This document shows, piece after piece, positions 62,985 to 63,091 of a DNA stretch of 63,091 nucleotides. The translations under genes were made by a program, and so were the position numbers. The stretch comes from Pseudomonas sp. AFG_SD02_1510_Pfu_092. Lineage in GTDB: Bacteria > Pseudomonadota > Gammaproteobacteria > Pseudomonadales > Pseudomonadaceae. The stretch covers positions 1-63,091 of the forward strand of contig NZ_PUQD01000029.1 of the NCBI RefSeq assembly GCF_003331055.1, given 5' to 3'. Each line of letters starts with the position of its first letter. Positions within the stretch are counted from its first letter, which is position 1. Under the pieces are notes generated by a model. The model saw only the letters and a program-made list of their open reading frames with translations, was not told the origin of the DNA and did no database searches.

Positions 62985-63091
62985 GGGCCCCAAACCCCCC
63001 CCCCCCGGGCCCCCCCCGGGGGCAAGGGGCCGGGGGGGGGGGGGGGTGCCGCCCAGGGGGGGGCAAACCCCCCCCCGGGGATATTTTAAAA
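62985..63091. other. Low-complexity contig end, probable artefact
   Basis: Runs of C and G dominate from about 62990, like the first 120 bases. No feature can be supported. Confidence 0.8.

Overview
The window reads as chromosome of a Pseudomonas putida-group bacterium. The gene content and order (waaA, emrE, hldE-msbA-waaL, an LPS-core cluster, putP/putA, a REC-PAS-GGDEF-EAL regulator beside fda, pykA, sbcB, a MvaT/TurA protein, purU, an amino-acid-type chemoreceptor, pitA, pcaR) match what I recall of P. putida. The intergenic spaces are full of REP palindromes of the kind known from that group. Coding DNA is GC-rich with strong third-position bias, so many long antisense frames are shadows. 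I see no prophage, insertion sequence, CRISPR array, tRNA or rRNA. Both extreme ends (about 1-130 and 62985-63091) are homopolymer G/C runs that look like sequence or assembly artefact.

Layout. 146-5904: waaA, a LysR regulator with a divergent EmrE-type SMR pump, an FAD oxidoreductase/aldo-keto reductase pair and an unassigned conserved protein. 6088-19489: lipopolysaccharide region. hldE (heptose activation), msbA (lipid A flipping) and an O-antigen ligase lie on the minus strand, a small LPS-kinase-like gene lies on the plus strand, and a compact minus-strand run holds a carbamoyltransferase, GT4, Mig-14-like, PIG-L deacetylase (DnpA-like), GT1, GT2 and another GT4. 19743-26547: rlmJ and the divergent putP/putA pair, whose 350-bp spacer holds seven copies of GTTGCA, the core of the E. 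coli PutA operator. 26548-28429: a gene-poor, lower-GC stretch with an 88-bp-arm inverted repeat, two mini-ORFs that may be gene remnants and a small membrane protein. 28430-33025: acyl-CoA dehydrogenase followed by a divergent TldD/TldE-like protease pair. 33135-41980: an MFS exporter, dbpA, a HI0933-type flavoprotein, a YccS-like membrane protein, a periplasmic solute-binding protein, a GNAT enzyme, a winged-helix protein and a YgjP-like metalloprotein.

42020-45859 carries the c-di-GMP regulator CfcR, fructose-bisphosphate aldolase and a MliC-type lysozyme-inhibitor lipoprotein. 46026-52679 carries a 2Fe-2S flavin reductase, pyruvate kinase, a lipoprotein, a PilZ protein, exonuclease I, the MvaT-family silencer TurA and purU. 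52767-57792 carries a tightly overlapping operon (GT4, DUF2334-type deacetylase, flippase-like membrane protein) and a dCache chemoreceptor. 57962-62964 carries a HerA/DUF853-like ATPase, pitA, a 66-aa protein and pcaR. The pcaR promoter contains the PcaR operator and may also drive a short divergent RNA that ends at a strong terminator.

Most of this is core or well-known accessory content. The points I would follow up are the extra TldD/TldE pair, the GT/deacetylase/flippase operon, the translationally coupled LPS-core run, the candidate small RNA at pcaR, the large inverted repeat after putA, and the altered EAL site of CfcR.
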